Origin: Chara braunii
Taxonomy: Eukaryota > Streptophyta > Charophyceae > Charales > Characeae
Assembly (NCBI GenBank): GCA_003427395.1
Contig: BFEA01000198.1
Coordinates: 1,044,667 to 1,108,666, forward strand
DNA: 64,000 bases
Direction: 5' to 3'
Shown in pieces: positions 1-9,923 of the stretch. The translations under genes and the position numbers were made by a program. Positions within the stretch are counted from its first letter, which is position 1; every line of letters begins with the position of its first letter. The notes beneath the pieces are model-generated. The model was given only the letters and a program-made list of their open reading frames with translations. It was not told the origin of the DNA and did no database searches.

Positions 1-624
1 CTATGGCCGTTTAAGGCCATACCCTCGCTACTCGTTAGGAGGGTGGTACGAGAGAACTACATCTCCTGACTGGATGGAGTTGCTTCACAAGAAATTCGAC
101 GCACGTTATGGCACACCCAGCGCCTCTTCTCCTCCTTATATACCCAGAGCTCCTTCCACCCCTGCTGTAAGCAAGGCCATAATGCCTGCCCCTCCACCTT
201 TTGTCCCATGCATAGTTTCTTCGCCCTCTCACCCCAACAATTGCGTTCTCTTTAGCATCTTTTTCCTTCTCTTCCTTTTCCAGATTGAACTCATGTCCAT
301 CTTCTATATCTTGTATAAACATGACTTCTTTTCATCTCTCTGAGTCCGTTTTCTGCCCATAAAACTTTCAGTTCACAGTCCATTCTACAGCGTCCCAGAC
401 CTGAGAGTTTGGCTTCCTTAAGGCCAGGGATGCAAGTTCGTCGTGAACCAGGCCGCTTGTCGACCACCAATTAAAATTTTAAGAAGGATTTTTGTCTGCT
501 TGTTTGACTTGTTTTGCTGCCGGTCTTTCGTATGAAGGTTACCTTAGTTCCTGATCAGGCATCTATGCCAGAGATTACCCCAGTAACGAGGGTACTCACT
601 GTCTGCCATGTTGGAGATAGGGCA
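1..624. other. no recognisable gene
   Basis: Open frames occur on both strands near 35-343, but they overlap in antisense and have biased composition (Arg/Gly-rich on minus, Ser/Pro/Phe-rich on plus). I recognise no domain. The stretch may belong to the distal LTR or flank of the minus-strand gypsy element whose coding part starts at 2.9 kb. That link is only positional. Confidence 0.3.
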
Positions 625-884
625 TACCAAACCCTCTTTTCTGTTCTCTGGTCTGAGTGAAACGTCTTCTCAGCTTCTCGAGCACCTGATGGGGATACCA
701 AACCCTTNTTTTCTTTCTCTGGTCTGAGTNAGGCGTCTCCTCAACTTCTCAGATAAAAGGGAGGGGATACCAAACCCTTTTTTTTTTTTTCTGGTCTGAG
801 TGAGGCGTCTCCTCAACTTCTCAGATAAAAGGGAGGGGATACCAAACCCTTTTTTTTCTTTCTCTGGTCTGAGTGAGGCGTCTC
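625..884. repeat. 72-bp tandem repeat truncated by assembly gap
   Basis: The motif ACCAAACCCT recurs at about 626, 697, 769 and 841, a period of 71-72 bp. Each unit has a T-run after ACCAAACCC, then TCTGGTCTGAGTGAGGCGTC and a CTCAACTTCTCAGATAAAAG segment. Units 3 and 4 are nearly identical apart from T-run length, while unit 1 is divergent. The array runs directly into 300 Ns, so its true copy number is unknown and probably caused the gap. Two isolated N bases also lie inside it. Confidence 0.85.
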
Positions 885-1184
885 NNNNNNNNNNNNNNNN
901 NNNNNNNNNNNNNNNNNNNNNNNNNNNNNNNNNNNNNNNNNNNNNNNNNNNNNNNNNNNNNNNNNNNNNNNNNNNNNNNNNNNNNNNNNNNNNNNNNNNN
1001 NNNNNNNNNNNNNNNNNNNNNNNNNNNNNNNNNNNNNNNNNNNNNNNNNNNNNNNNNNNNNNNNNNNNNNNNNNNNNNNNNNNNNNNNNNNNNNNNNNNN
1101 NNNNNNNNNNNNNNNNNNNNNNNNNNNNNNNNNNNNNNNNNNNNNNNNNNNNNNNNNNNNNNNNNNNNNNNNNNNNNNNNNNNN
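885..1184. other. assembly gap (300 N)
   Basis: An unbroken run of 300 N follows the 72-bp tandem array and precedes a 25-base A-run. Any frame crossing it is meaningless. Confidence 0.99.
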
Positions 1185-1349
1185 AAAAAAAAAAAAAAAA
1201 AAAAAAAAATCCGAAAACAAACTATGTTATGCAGAAAAATAAACTGAACAACTTTTGCCTCATGGTCACATCAATTTTTTTTACCAAATTTAAAATATAA
1301 AATAAAAAATTAAAATAGTTTTTATTTTTTTTTATTTTTTTAATCTTTT
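1185..1349. other. poly(A) tract and AT-rich segment
   Basis: The gap is followed by 25 A residues and then very AT-rich sequence with T-runs to about 1350. The A-run could be the tail of a retroposon hidden in the gap, or simply gap-edge low complexity. No gene is visible. Confidence 0.5.
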
Positions 1350-1365
1350 TTGCCCGGCCGGGCAA
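1350..1365. repeat. 16-bp perfect palindrome
   Basis: TTGCCCGGCCGGGCAA equals its own reverse complement. It sits at a sharp switch from AT-rich to GC-rich sequence, so it may mark a boundary such as an LTR edge. That reading is inferred. Confidence 0.6.
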
Positions 1366-1499
1366 GTGATCCCGGGCCACTCTGGTAGCCTTGCCCTAAA
1401 TAAAATAATAAATAACAAATAATAATTAATACATAACAACTCTTCATACCCATGATTTATTGATTGTCTTTGTTTCGACCCACCACTGGCTAGGAATGC

Positions 1500-2545
1500 A
1501 AGACGTCCCGTCAGTCTGACATACCTCATTCGGCCCGCCTCAGGCCAGGACTAGTCAGACCATTTGTCTTGACAGCCCCTTTGACCTGCCTCCAAGTCAG
1601 GACCAATCATACCCACCACTCGAGCATGATAGCCCTTTGGCACTCTCGCCTGGACACCCAGACTACAGCGGGTCTGGTCACACTATGACAGCAGACGTCC
1701 CGTCAGTCAAGCTGTCTTAAACCCGGATTTGACCTCTGCGGTCAGGGACCAACTCACCTACTAGTTTTTGGCCAAGGGCGCTGGCTGCCCCGCCCAGATT
1801 TTTGAACATGGGACCCGGTCTAACCACAGTTTCAGGCTCTGGCGAACCTCACTGGATTGCATCCTCTAACTGCGGTAGGGTTCCAGCTGACCCCTTTCAA
1901 CCTTTTAGGTCAGACTCCCGGAGTTTTTGCCTCAGCAGACTACGGAATTCGACACTCGCGTCGGGGACCTGCTGACCCCACCAGATTGCAACCTACTGCG
2001 GTAAGGCTCTAGCTGACCCCGACAATCATCGCACCCTTAGGTTAGAAAAGAAAACCCACAAGCACAAACAATCAGGCAAGCATATCATGACCCAAAAGCA
2101 GACTGCCCATGCCCTATAACATGACAAACAGTTCTCAAGAGACGTCCCTTTGGTCTCAAGAGGCACTAAACAACAACAAGCTAGCTAACACAAAGAGTTC
2201 GCAAGAGACCTCCCTTCAGCCTCAAACAAAAACTTAGTGCTAGCCCCAGAGAGGTCCCTTCCCTCAACTGGGATTTCTTTTCCAAGAGACATCCTGTCAG
2301 TCTCAAGGAAATACTGAAACACTGATCTCAGAGAGGTCCCTTCCCTCATCTGAGTAAAGACAGACCCTTAGCCAAGAAGCACGAAGTCCCTCTACTGACC
2401 ACTCTAAGTCAAGTAAAGTTGAACTTCTTTATGCCTGCCTTCGTCTGAATCTCTTGGATGGACAACTTAGTCAGAGACACGAAGTCCTTCTGTTGATAAC
2501 TTTCAATCGGACAGAACTGAACTTCTTTATGCCCATCATGCTTTC
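1500..2545. repeat. Array of covarying hairpins (family A), probable LTR/3' region of element 1
   Basis: Several short hairpins share one design: a loop like RTCCCTTC or GTCCCGTCA, an inner GAG(AC)/(GT)CTC stem, an A-rich internal loop, and an outer stem that differs in each copy but stays complementary. Examples: 1687-1716 outer GACAGC/GCTGTC; 2134-2162 CTC/GAG; 2245-2272 CCCAG/CTGGG; 2279-2311 TTTCC/GGAAA; 2327-2354 CTCAG/CTGAG. A simpler copy is AGAC/GTCT at 1501-1517. Near 2371-2440 and 2475-2541 a unit of about 100 bp containing CACGAAGTCC and GAACTTCTTTATGCC is repeated. The position, beyond the integrase end of the minus-strand gypsy element, suggests LTR or 3' untranslated sequence. 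No LTR mate was identified. Confidence 0.6.
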
Positions 2546-2768
2546 TCTTTGCGACAAAAATAATACTGCTTATATCATTTGATGTGCCACAACCATGAGT
2601 TTCTCAGATCTTAATACTGTGTCAATGCTCCCAGAACTGTACTCACAGTTAGTTCCCACTCTCAGGATTTGACACTCATGGAACGACTATAGCGCTGCAT
2701 CAAAGATATAGTCTCATTAACTTAGTTGCTTGCTGAAATAGATAATGAAATGGCTTGCTGAAAACTGG

Positions 2769-2838
2769 AATATTGAAACCGAAATGCTGAAACTGAAGTA
2801 CTGAAACTGAAATACTGAAAATGAAATGTTGAATTGAC
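2769..2838. repeat. 14-bp tandem repeat, about 5 copies
   Basis: Five consecutive 14-bp units of the form AATRCTGAAACTGA start at 2769, 2783, 2797, 2811 and 2825. They lie just beyond the integrase end of the minus-strand gypsy element. Confidence 0.8.
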
Positions 2839-2928
2839 TATGCAAGAATGATTATTGTCTGTTGATAACTGAGCCTCACTGTCTCAGTGTCTTACTGTAC
2901 TCTTTCTCAGTCCTTTATGACCGTTCTC

Positions 2929-3189
2929 TTACTTGGATGATTGATTTCTCTTTCCTCTCTTTGGAGCCACTGTAGGGACCAAGTCAGGGTCTCTAAAGAT
3001 AAACTTATGAAGTCTTGACCCTGACACCATGTCGTGAACTCCGGATCCATTCATCTCTGAAATCCCATAAACTTTGCCCTCTGCTTCCCCCGTGATTCTG
3101 TAGGGACTAAGCCATCTGGGCTCCAACCTTTTAGTCCATTGTGTCTCAAGGGAACTGTCAAACAGAAGGACAACATCTCCAATCTTCAA
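2929..3189 (-). pseudogene. Integrase C-terminal segment (element 1)
   Basis: The 86-residue frame starts KIGDVVLLFDSSLETQW and contains RWLSPYRI, the GPY/F-like motif that follows the catalytic core in Ty3/gypsy integrases. It aligns with the end of the element 2 integrase (VGDAVLLYDSSLEKQW, RWLGPYRI). It is in a different frame from the integrase core at 3518-3979, so an indel lies between. The frame ends in a basic tail with no chromodomain. Confidence 0.85.
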
Positions 3190-3242
3190 TTTCTCTTTTC
3201 TTATATATCTTTTCTTATATATCTTTTCTTATATATATTTTA
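3190..3242 (-). repeat. 15-bp in-frame microsatellite inside integrase
   Basis: TCTTTTCTTATATA-type units repeat three times on the plus strand. Read on minus in the integrase frame, each 15-bp unit encodes Arg-Tyr-Ile-Arg-Lys, giving a basic run just before KIGDVVLL. The multiple-of-three period keeps the frame. Confidence 0.75.
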
Positions 3243-3517
3243 TTGTTCCATCTTTCTTGATCCGATAGCCTGTTGGATGCCATCCTCTCTGTTGCATCCA
3301 TCACCGCCTGATCAACTTCAGATATCTGCCTCATTCTGATCTGAAGGAGTTATGAAATAGAATAGTCTCTGTCGCTTTCTTGACTTGATCATGTCTTCAC
3401 AATACTCTTGTTTGGTAGCGTAGCATAACGACGATACCACAGTGTAAAAGGTGCATAACCAGTTGTTCTCTTGACTGTTATATTATCAACATATACAACA
3501 ACTCTTAATACCTTTGG

Positions 3518-3979
3518 CTAGTTGCTGAGATTCCCTTCACACCACTTGGCCAACGAATCTTTCAAAGTTTTGTGACCTCTTTCAACAGGTGCATTCTCTT
3601 GAGGATGGTAAGTAGTCACATACCGAATTCTGACACCTAATCTGAGTGTAATTCTTCTGGCAACCTCATTTATGAATTCTGACCCTTTGTCTGAAAAAAA
3701 TTCTCTGATAAAAGGATACCTGAGATAGACTTCCTCTATCCAATCAGCCACTTGCTCGGCCGTCTTCCTTTTCAGAGCGTTTGCCTCAATGTATCGAGAG
3801 AAATTATCTCTCATGTTTAATATGTATCTCATCCCACCTTTGCCTGGAGGCATAGTGATGAGATCCAGATGAACTCTACTACCTGGCTCTATCAGGATTG
3901 TAGGGAATAGGGGCTCAATCATTCTTGTGGTAGACCACTTCTGACATAACACACATGATTTACAGTATCTGTAAATCAT
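3518..3979 (-). pseudogene. Integrase catalytic core (element 1)
   Basis: This is an rve-type DDE integrase core, which joins the cDNA into the host genome. The three catalytic acids are visible: Asp in HLDL (3863-3865), Asp in SDKGSEF (3689-3691) and Glu in VERGH (3581-3583). The last two are separated by 35 residues, the classic D,D(35)E spacing. The N-terminal CKSCVLC provides the Cys pair of the HHCC zinc domain. A TGA lies just upstream, and the His pair (HEGVAGGH) is encoded in the same frame before it, near 4040-4065. The core itself is open for 153 residues. Confidence 0.93.
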
Positions 3980-4153
3980 ATCCCTCCTGCCTGTTCAGAA
4001 GTAGAGTTTGACAGTCTTGGAGTAGGTTGCCTCAGTAGCCCTATGGCCACCAGCAACCCCCTCATGTAGAGCAATAATTATCTCTAACTGCCTCTCTCTA
4101 CCACAGACCACTCTTAGTGGAGGTAGGTCTCCCTTACCATCCACAAAGAGATG

Positions 4154-4567
4154 TCATCTCTTTAGTCTGAATTTCTTCCTTGAATTCTTACAGTAATATT
4201 CTTTTAGCTGCTCTTTTTCCATCTTTATGTCAATCTCTTGATAGTTTTCATCATATTCTTCAAAGAAGAAAAATATCTCTTCTTTCTTCTTTTCACTCTC
4301 TTCTTCTTCCCTCGAACCTGAACTTTCCCCAATCTCATGAGCAGCCACTGCTGCTGCATTAACTCTAGCACACAAATCGTTTGGTTCATCTTCTTCTTTT
4401 TTTCCTAGAATCGACTCATAAACGTATGCGTTTGGGATTCCTCCCCAACCGTCTCTCTCTTCTGGCCATAGACTCCACTTGTAGGAGCATGGTGCTTCAT
4501 AATCCTCATCATCTTTTTCATTAAGGAAATTATCAACATAGGCAGATTCTTCAATTGTTCTATTCAC
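4154..4567 (-). pseudogene. RNase H-integrase linker and integrase N-terminus (element 1)
   Basis: This 137-residue frame is very acidic, with long Glu runs, and continues in the same frame into the zinc-binding N-terminus of integrase. Element 2 has an equally acidic linker at the same place (54290-54780), so this is a feature of the family. It contains no catalytic motif of its own. It is separated from RNase H by a stop only, because both share one frame. Confidence 0.7.
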
Positions 4568-4639
4568 ATCTTCCTCTTCTCCTTCTCGTCACTCAATCCG
4601 GCTTAAACCATCCGCTGTGTTTTTCTCAGTGGGAATTTT

Positions 4640-4999
4640 TTACAGCTTAAATTCATATGTCCAGATGAAGGTGATCCATCTGCTGACTGTTGGATCTACC
4701 TGTTGGTGTTTTTTAATGACACCAATCACAGCAGATGCATCGGTCCTCATGATGAATCTTCTGCCTAGTACGTAGTGCCTAAAGCACCTGAGACTATGGA
4801 TGATTGACACTAGCTCTTTCCTGAATTGAGTGTAGCCTCTTTCTGTTGAATTGAGAGTCATGCTCTCAATTCTCAGAGGTCTCTCTCTCCCATTTTCATC
4901 TTTCTGAATAAGCACTCCACCCACAGCAACTGGTCCTCCATCCGCCTCAATGATGAAAGTTTTTGCCTCCTCATCATCATAATATGACACTCCTAGCAC
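4640..4999 (-). pseudogene. RNase H domain (element 1)
   Basis: RNase H degrades the RNA strand of the RNA-cDNA hybrid. The frame shows TFIIEADGGPVAVGGVLIQ, in which the first catalytic Asp is kept, then ESMTLNSTERGYTQFRKEL and MRTDASAV with a later Asp. It ends in WTYEFKL at a stop. The layout matches element 2 residue by residue in these motifs. It is in frame with RT (5024) and the integrase linker (4154). Confidence 0.9.
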
Positions 5000-5023
5000 T
5001 ACTCCGCCATCTTTTAGTTGTTC

Positions 5024-6007
5024 TTATAATGTTTCTGCTGCAGCTTGTCTTTTATCATTCAAGGTTAAGCTAGCCCCTTGCCTTACCATTTCTCTCAGAG
5101 ACTTTGCAAGGGTAACAAAATTAGGAATAAAAATCCTCCAGAATCTGCAAACCCCCAAGAAGCTCCTGACATCTGTCACTCTTTTGAGGGGCAGAGGCCA
5201 GTTTAGGATCTTATCTATCTTCTTGGGATCCGGATTCCTACCCTTGGAGAAACATCCGAAGCCCAAGATTATCACTTCTAGTTGAAAGAGAAGGGACTTT
5301 GATCCACTGGCAGTCACATTATATTTCTGAAGTATTTCTATGACCATCTTAACTTCTTCAGCATGTTTCCAAACAAACTTTCTGACTCCCCCTGTGACCA
5401 AAGTCTCCCTTACCAAAGACCCTTTTACATGATTATCATCAATGTAAGGACTGATTATTTCAGGAGAAATATCCTGCATGACTTTGATCACATCTCTTTG
5501 AGTCACTGCCACGCCGTTAGTCCAACCCTGGGGTACCACACACATCTGAACAATCCCCCATAGCGTGTGCATGACAGTCATTGGTCGGCTAGTGGGATCA
5601 ATAGGGAACTGATCATAGCCAGAATACAGATCAACTAAATAATAAATACATCAACCAGCAAAGGATTCAGAGAGGAGATCGGCATTGGGAAGACTATCTT
5701 CATCACGTACCATCACAGAGTTGAACTTCTAAAGGTTCTGTATCCATCTTAGCCCGCCCCCTAGTTTCCAGAAACAAAATCAGTGGTTAGCATATGGTCC
5801 ATCAGCAGGTTCAGCAACGTTAGATGCAATTTTTTTGTCAAGATACTTCACAACTTCTGCGTCTTCCTTCAGGGCATACTTGGTTGGCCTATCATTCAAT
5901 GGAACATGATCAACTGTCCAAATCTTGGCTATCTTGATCATGTCCACATCCAACCGCCCTCTCTCTTCGTCATTAAAGGAGAAAGCACCAGAAAATTTTT
6001 GACACAT
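5024..6007 (-). pseudogene. Reverse transcriptase (element 1)
   Basis: The N-terminal part (5780-6007) reads FNDEERGRLDVDMIKIAKIW up to GPYANH. Three nonsense codons then lie between 5782 and about 5645, but the frame continues through LVDLYSGYDQFPI (motif A) into QGWTNG and the YIDD active site at 5435-5446. SFLGVCRFWRIFIPNF, typical of the gypsy connection region, follows. All of this is one frame. The stops are TGA, TAG and TGA, compatible with TGG, CAG and CGA codons changed by single transitions. Confidence 0.93.
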
Positions 6008-6234
6008 CCTGAAGATATATTATTTCTCTTTAGGCAGGATAAACTGATCTGAGTCAATCTTCATTGTGTCAAACCTCTCTTTGGTAACCCTATTATCCAG
6101 TTTTGCTGATTCTCTCAATGCTTTTATAATCTTCCTTTCTTTTTTCAATGCTTCATCATAATCTTTCTCTATTAGGACTGCCACCGGGTTTTTCTTCACC
6201 CCCTTGGGCTTGTATTTTCTTTTTGACCTAGTGA

Positions 6235-6534
6235 CTATTTTCCTAAAAAAAGGTGAGTCGATGCAAATCTCAATTCCATCTTTCCCCCCTTAGCAGTCTC
6301 TACAGCCCTCTTGAAGGCTTTAATTTGCCTGTCCTCATCCTCGAGCCTACCAAGGGCTTTTATCATTTTCGAAACCTGATTGATTCCCACCGAAATTTCT
6401 TCTTTTGCTTCTTGAGCCTCAATCGTTCTTCGTGAAAGAAGTACCATCTCTGCCCCAAAATCCACCAGGGCTAGAATCTTGTCTTGATCAATGCGAATCG
6501 TAAGGTGCCCACATCCCATGGTTGCGAATCTCAT
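6235..6534 (-). pseudogene. Retropepsin-like protease with altered active site (element 1)
   Basis: The 99-residue frame contains LALVDFGAEMVLLSR. It aligns with the protease position in element 2 and follows the same linker. Retropepsins need Asp-Ser/Thr-Gly; here the triplet is Asp-Phe-Gly (6454-6462), so the Ser or Thr is lost. It overlaps the upstream linker frame in an ATGA arrangement at 6531-6534, in a different frame. Element 2 is continuous at this point, so this is more likely an indel than programmed recoding. Confidence 0.8.
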
Positions 6535-7253
6535 CTTGCAACCTGATATGATCTGTTCACTTGGTTGGGAAAGACTGACCCTAAATAATTAACTTCCAAT
6601 TTTTTCTTCTCAATTAACTTCTTCAACTGTTCTCTCAGTTTAGGTGTCAGTGTCATTGCTTCCTTGAAAGACAATGCCACTTCCGTCTCTTCCAGCATTT
6701 TAGCAATTACATCAGAAATCACAGTCCCATTATCCAAGAAACTCTTGAGAATAATTTTTTTTTTTCTCCCCTGTGCATTCTTTTTCTGTGAGCGTTCCTG
6801 TTCAGGGTCATCAAGGATGTTAATAAGTGATTCCTCAGCTTTCTTTCTTTTTTTTTCCTCTATCATTTGAGGCGTCAAACGGGTTTGGTGATTCCTCACT
6901 TCACCAATCCTGACACTAGGTTCCATTACGAGTTCTGGGGGTAAATCGTCATGGAACGACACCATACCGGCCAGAAAGCGAACCTTCTCATCGGAAGAGG
7001 ATTCTACTCATTCAGAAGAGCTATGAGAAGTAGAATTCTCTTCTAATGGAGACTCACTTATAGAAGTCTCACTGGGCACACACTTTGTCGACGTCAATGA
7101 CTGCAAAGATAGCACATTCATGGTATGAGGGTCACTTGTTCCCTGTATCAGTTCATTAGGCAATTCCCCAATGAGAGAATGATTATTCACATTAGTCTTT
7201 CTCTTCTTCTTAATCTTCATCTTCTCATCATGTTTAAGAGCAAGAAGCCTCAT
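6531..7253 (-). pseudogene. Gag-protease linker region (element 1)
   Basis: Two open stretches (7008-7253 and 6531-6965) share one frame with gag and are split by a TGA near 7008. They encode a Lys/Glu- and Ser-rich linker followed by KSFLDNGTVISDVIAKMLE, a segment that precedes the protease and has a recognisable counterpart in element 2 (51660-51880, DVERMVDKLLEGHNDLM). The function of this segment is unknown. It may form part of the nucleocapsid-protease precursor. Confidence 0.6.
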
Positions 7254-7274
7254 ACCTCCTGGATGTCTGGGGTC

Positions 7275-7664
7275 CTACTTATTCCATGAACTATCACAGA
7301 CATGGTCCATTGCATTTTTCTTTGCCACCCCACTCCTTACATCCTCCTCAAGAGGCTTGCAATAAGTGGTAGTATGACCCCCTTCACCACAGTAGTAGCA
7401 AGTAAGGCTTCTCTTAGGACGCTCATCATATTTTCTTCTTTCTCTGTTCCCTCCATCACCATTCTTCCCATTCTTTTTGGGTCTGGATGAATCCCCCTTC
7501 TTACCATAACTTTTGTTGTCATCGTTATCGTCGTCATCTTCTTCACTTTCAGCCTTTTTCTTTCCCTTGTCATCCACAGCATGCGTTGCAGGCCTTGCAG
7601 ACATAAAGTTAGTCATCACTTTGTCAAGAATATTCTCAGCAGTAAGATTGCTCCCTCTATTCAT
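7275..7664 (-). pseudogene. Gag nucleocapsid with CCHC zinc knuckle (element 1)
   Basis: An acidic Asp-rich tract and a Lys/Arg/Gly-rich tract are followed by CYYCGEGGHTTTYC (7359-7400), a standard C-X2-C-X4-H-X4-C knuckle that binds the element's RNA during packaging. It is in frame with the capsid part (7680) and the linker (7008), each separated by a single nonsense codon. Confidence 0.9.
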
Positions 7665-7679
7665 TTCATTCTCAGTCTC

Positions 7680-8325
7680 TCAATCCTTGGCCAAAGTACT
7701 GATGTGATCCAGTGACCATTTCTTATGAGAGACAGTAGGTAGGGTTCTTATGATTGCAACAATTTCATCCCATCTGAGAGGATAGTGCTGAGCTTGATTA
7801 AGAACTGCTTGCCTTTCAGTGTCAGTAAAATTTGTCAAAAATATATGGCATCTCTGAGCTTCATCCAAATATGAAATTCTTCTTGCTGTTCGGATAAAGG
7901 TCTGAAGAAAAACATTGAAAGTGTCATATTTAGCTCTTCTGATGTTGAGTAAGTCCTTAGTCGTGGTTGGAACTGAATCTTTCTCAAATTTCTTTTTCAG
8001 TCTCTCCTTGACCTCTTTCCATGTAGTGACACCTTCCATTAGTTCCTGAACGGCCAACCTTGAGTCAGTATCACAATAAGATATGAGATGTTTAAGTCGT
8101 TGCTTGTCTGTCCAACCATAACAGAGTCCAAATAGTTTATACTCGTCCAATAAGTCATTAACCTGGGGTCCTCTGAAACAGAGAATCCTTTCATCGCCTC
8201 TTTGCTCTTGCGATGTCTGACCCTCCTTTTATAGTGACAACTCTCTCGACCAATTCCCGTATAACTCCAACCAAAGCTTTTTCATTGGTCCCTCCTGATG
8301 TACTCGGTCTTCCTCGTTCTGCCAT
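7680..8325 (-). pseudogene. Gag capsid region (element 1), likely start at 8325
   Basis: The open part from 8150 reads DEYKLFGLCYGWTDKQRLKH through KEVKERLKKKFE and RRISYLDEAQRCHIFLT, the helical pattern of Ty3/gypsy Gag (Retrotrans_gag-like). The same frame extends upstream through FRGPQVNDLLDEY to about 8230. A neighbouring frame begins with ATG at 8323-8325 (MAERGRPSTSGGTNEKALVG) and looks like the real Gag N-terminus, so a frameshift near 8235 splits it. That start is inferred from Gag-like composition and position. Confidence 0.75.
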
Positions 8326-8395
8326 CTTGACCATAAATTTTCCCAGATATTATCTTCTCTCTTTATGTCACTCTTATTCTTTTCTTCTCTGCCCT

Positions 8396-8920
8396 TCAAT
8401 CTCTCACTCTTCTCGCAAGAGATACAGGCTCGTTTCTCTCTTCTCTTGTCTGCTCTACCCCTTGAGAGTTCTGTACGTATAGGGTATAAGCAATAATTGA
8501 TTGGGTAGTGATCAAGGGCAGTGCAATCCTTCTCAGCCTTCCAATGTAGCCTTCAATCAATTCTCTTTCATCATCTCTATTCAATCTTTTATTATACCTC
8601 TTTATAATACCCCGAATCATAAAATATCGAGTCAGGTCTATAATCTCATAATCAAATTGCATCGCTTACAACCCACTATAGATCCTTCTTGGAACAGAGA
8701 CTCGTTCCTGAAAAGTGTGATACAATATTCTCTCAATAGTTCTCACTTTCACCACTTTTAACAAATAATTTATCTCAGTCTGGTCAGTGATAATTCTCAA
8801 GGCAGAATCTTTCATGCGATCTAAGAAAGGCTGCAAAAACTCAAGCTCATCTAGGGTAGAAAGACTTATGTCAGAGATCCGAAGAGTCCCTTCTACCTTG
8901 ACTATCCTACCTTCCAACAC
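8396..8920 (-). pseudogene. Unidentified ORF pair upstream of gag (element 1)
   Basis: Two open stretches in one frame (8666-8920 and 8396-8662), split by a single stop, encode about 175 residues in total. They contain TLDELEFLQPFLDRMKDSALR and DDERELIEGYIGRLRRIALP, which look like amphipathic helices. I recognise no family. Lying 5' of gag on the same strand, they could be part of an extra upstream ORF, as some plant gypsy elements carry, or a diverged Gag N-terminal extension. Confidence 0.35.
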
Positions 8921-9209
8921 AACCCCAGTGTCAGCTGTTCAGTCAAGCTAAGCATTGTTAAACATCATAAACAATATCGGAAAGGTAGATCTCAGGTTGG
9001 ACACACTCAAGGATCTCGAATCTGTGTTCAAAGACATTCAAAAATAGGGATTTTATCATCACAGTGGAGTCTTTTTCTCTTGCTCTACCAATCTCAGCAA
9101 TAACTTCCAACAAAGGCAACCAATATCTCCTGCCATCAAATCCCTTAGCAATTTAGAACTCAGGAAGTCTCTCAAATTGTCTTACTTCTTTCCCCCAGGT
9201 TACTTTTCT

Positions 9210-9506
9210 CTATAACTTTTCAAGCCACTCTTTGGTTCTTATGAGACTAATATAAGCACTTGTCTGACACTTCAAGTAATCGTCTTCCTTTTCTAAGCCT
9301 GCCGGTACATAGATCCTTATGTCCAGGCTGCCTGTACTCAGGAATTTTACCACTGAGATGTGAAATATTATGGGCCCTCTCTCACAAGTGTCATACCTCA
9401 GAATCACAAAAGGATTATCACACCCTATCACCCCATAGAGTTTACCCCTCACAGTAGTCAACCTAGCTACTGAGAGTATTCTTCTTGAGCTCTCTTCACT
9501 TTCCAT
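9210..9506 (-). pseudogene. Unidentified ORF upstream of gag (element 1)
   Basis: A 98-residue frame beginning MESEESSRRILSVARLTTVRG and containing VIGCDNPFVILRYDTCERGP. The composition is protein-like and mixed. No known motif was recognised. It is in a different frame from the 8396-8920 pair. It may be a fragment of the same extra upstream ORF. Confidence 0.3.
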
Positions 9507-9923
9507 GCAAACTTTATCATGGCATATCAGTTGTCTTTAGATAGATTAATATCAGGTAAAGGAGGGACTTTCTGAATGTTGATCAGTTGCTGGCTGAGAA
9601 CTAAAACATCTGTTGTTTGACTACTGATTAAGAAAACTGAGCACCGTTTGAATATCATCAGGATGCTGACTTGATTGTCGATTTCTCTTGGCTACTCTGC
9701 CTTGCACTTGTCTCAACTGCTGCTGAATGATGCATTGAGTGTCTGAGCTACGAGCTGAATTAGTCTTGTTGCGCTGATTTAAACTGTCCTTATCCGATGC
9801 ATGTCCCTGACTGCCGATTTCTCTCACTAATGACCATCAGAAGTTCTCCTGGTTTCCCCAACTGAGCCTACTATCGAAGAAAGTTGCTTGCCGCCTCCTA
9901 TCAGTCCAAGTCTCTGAGTCCAG

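Larger units (their letters stand above)
2929..8325 (-). mobile_element. Ty3/gypsy retrotransposon, element 1 (degenerate coding body)
   Basis: On the minus strand the order is gag (from 8325), CCHC knuckle, aspartic protease, reverse transcriptase, RNase H, integrase. RNase H before integrase is the Ty3/gypsy order. Gag from 8150 to 6531 lies in one frame and pol from 6007 to 3518 in another, each broken by nonsense codons, with further frame changes near 8235, 6531 and 3200-3500. The element is therefore dead as written. No chromodomain follows the integrase GPY-type segment. Unidentified ORFs continue upstream to 10647. Neither LTR was delimited. The proteins are clearly related to those of element 2 at 50-56 kb but far from identical. 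Confidence 0.9.

Noticed and set aside
35-343. Overlapping frames on both strands at the left edge
   Set aside because: Low-complexity composition, antisense overlap and no motif; no support for a gene.
800-1300. Open frames crossing 885-1184
   Set aside because: They exist only because N codons do not count as stops; the bases are unknown.
6531-6534. Programmed frameshift or stop-restart (ATGA) between gag and protease in element 1
   Set aside because: The related element 2 is continuous at the matching place, so a simple indel is the easier explanation.
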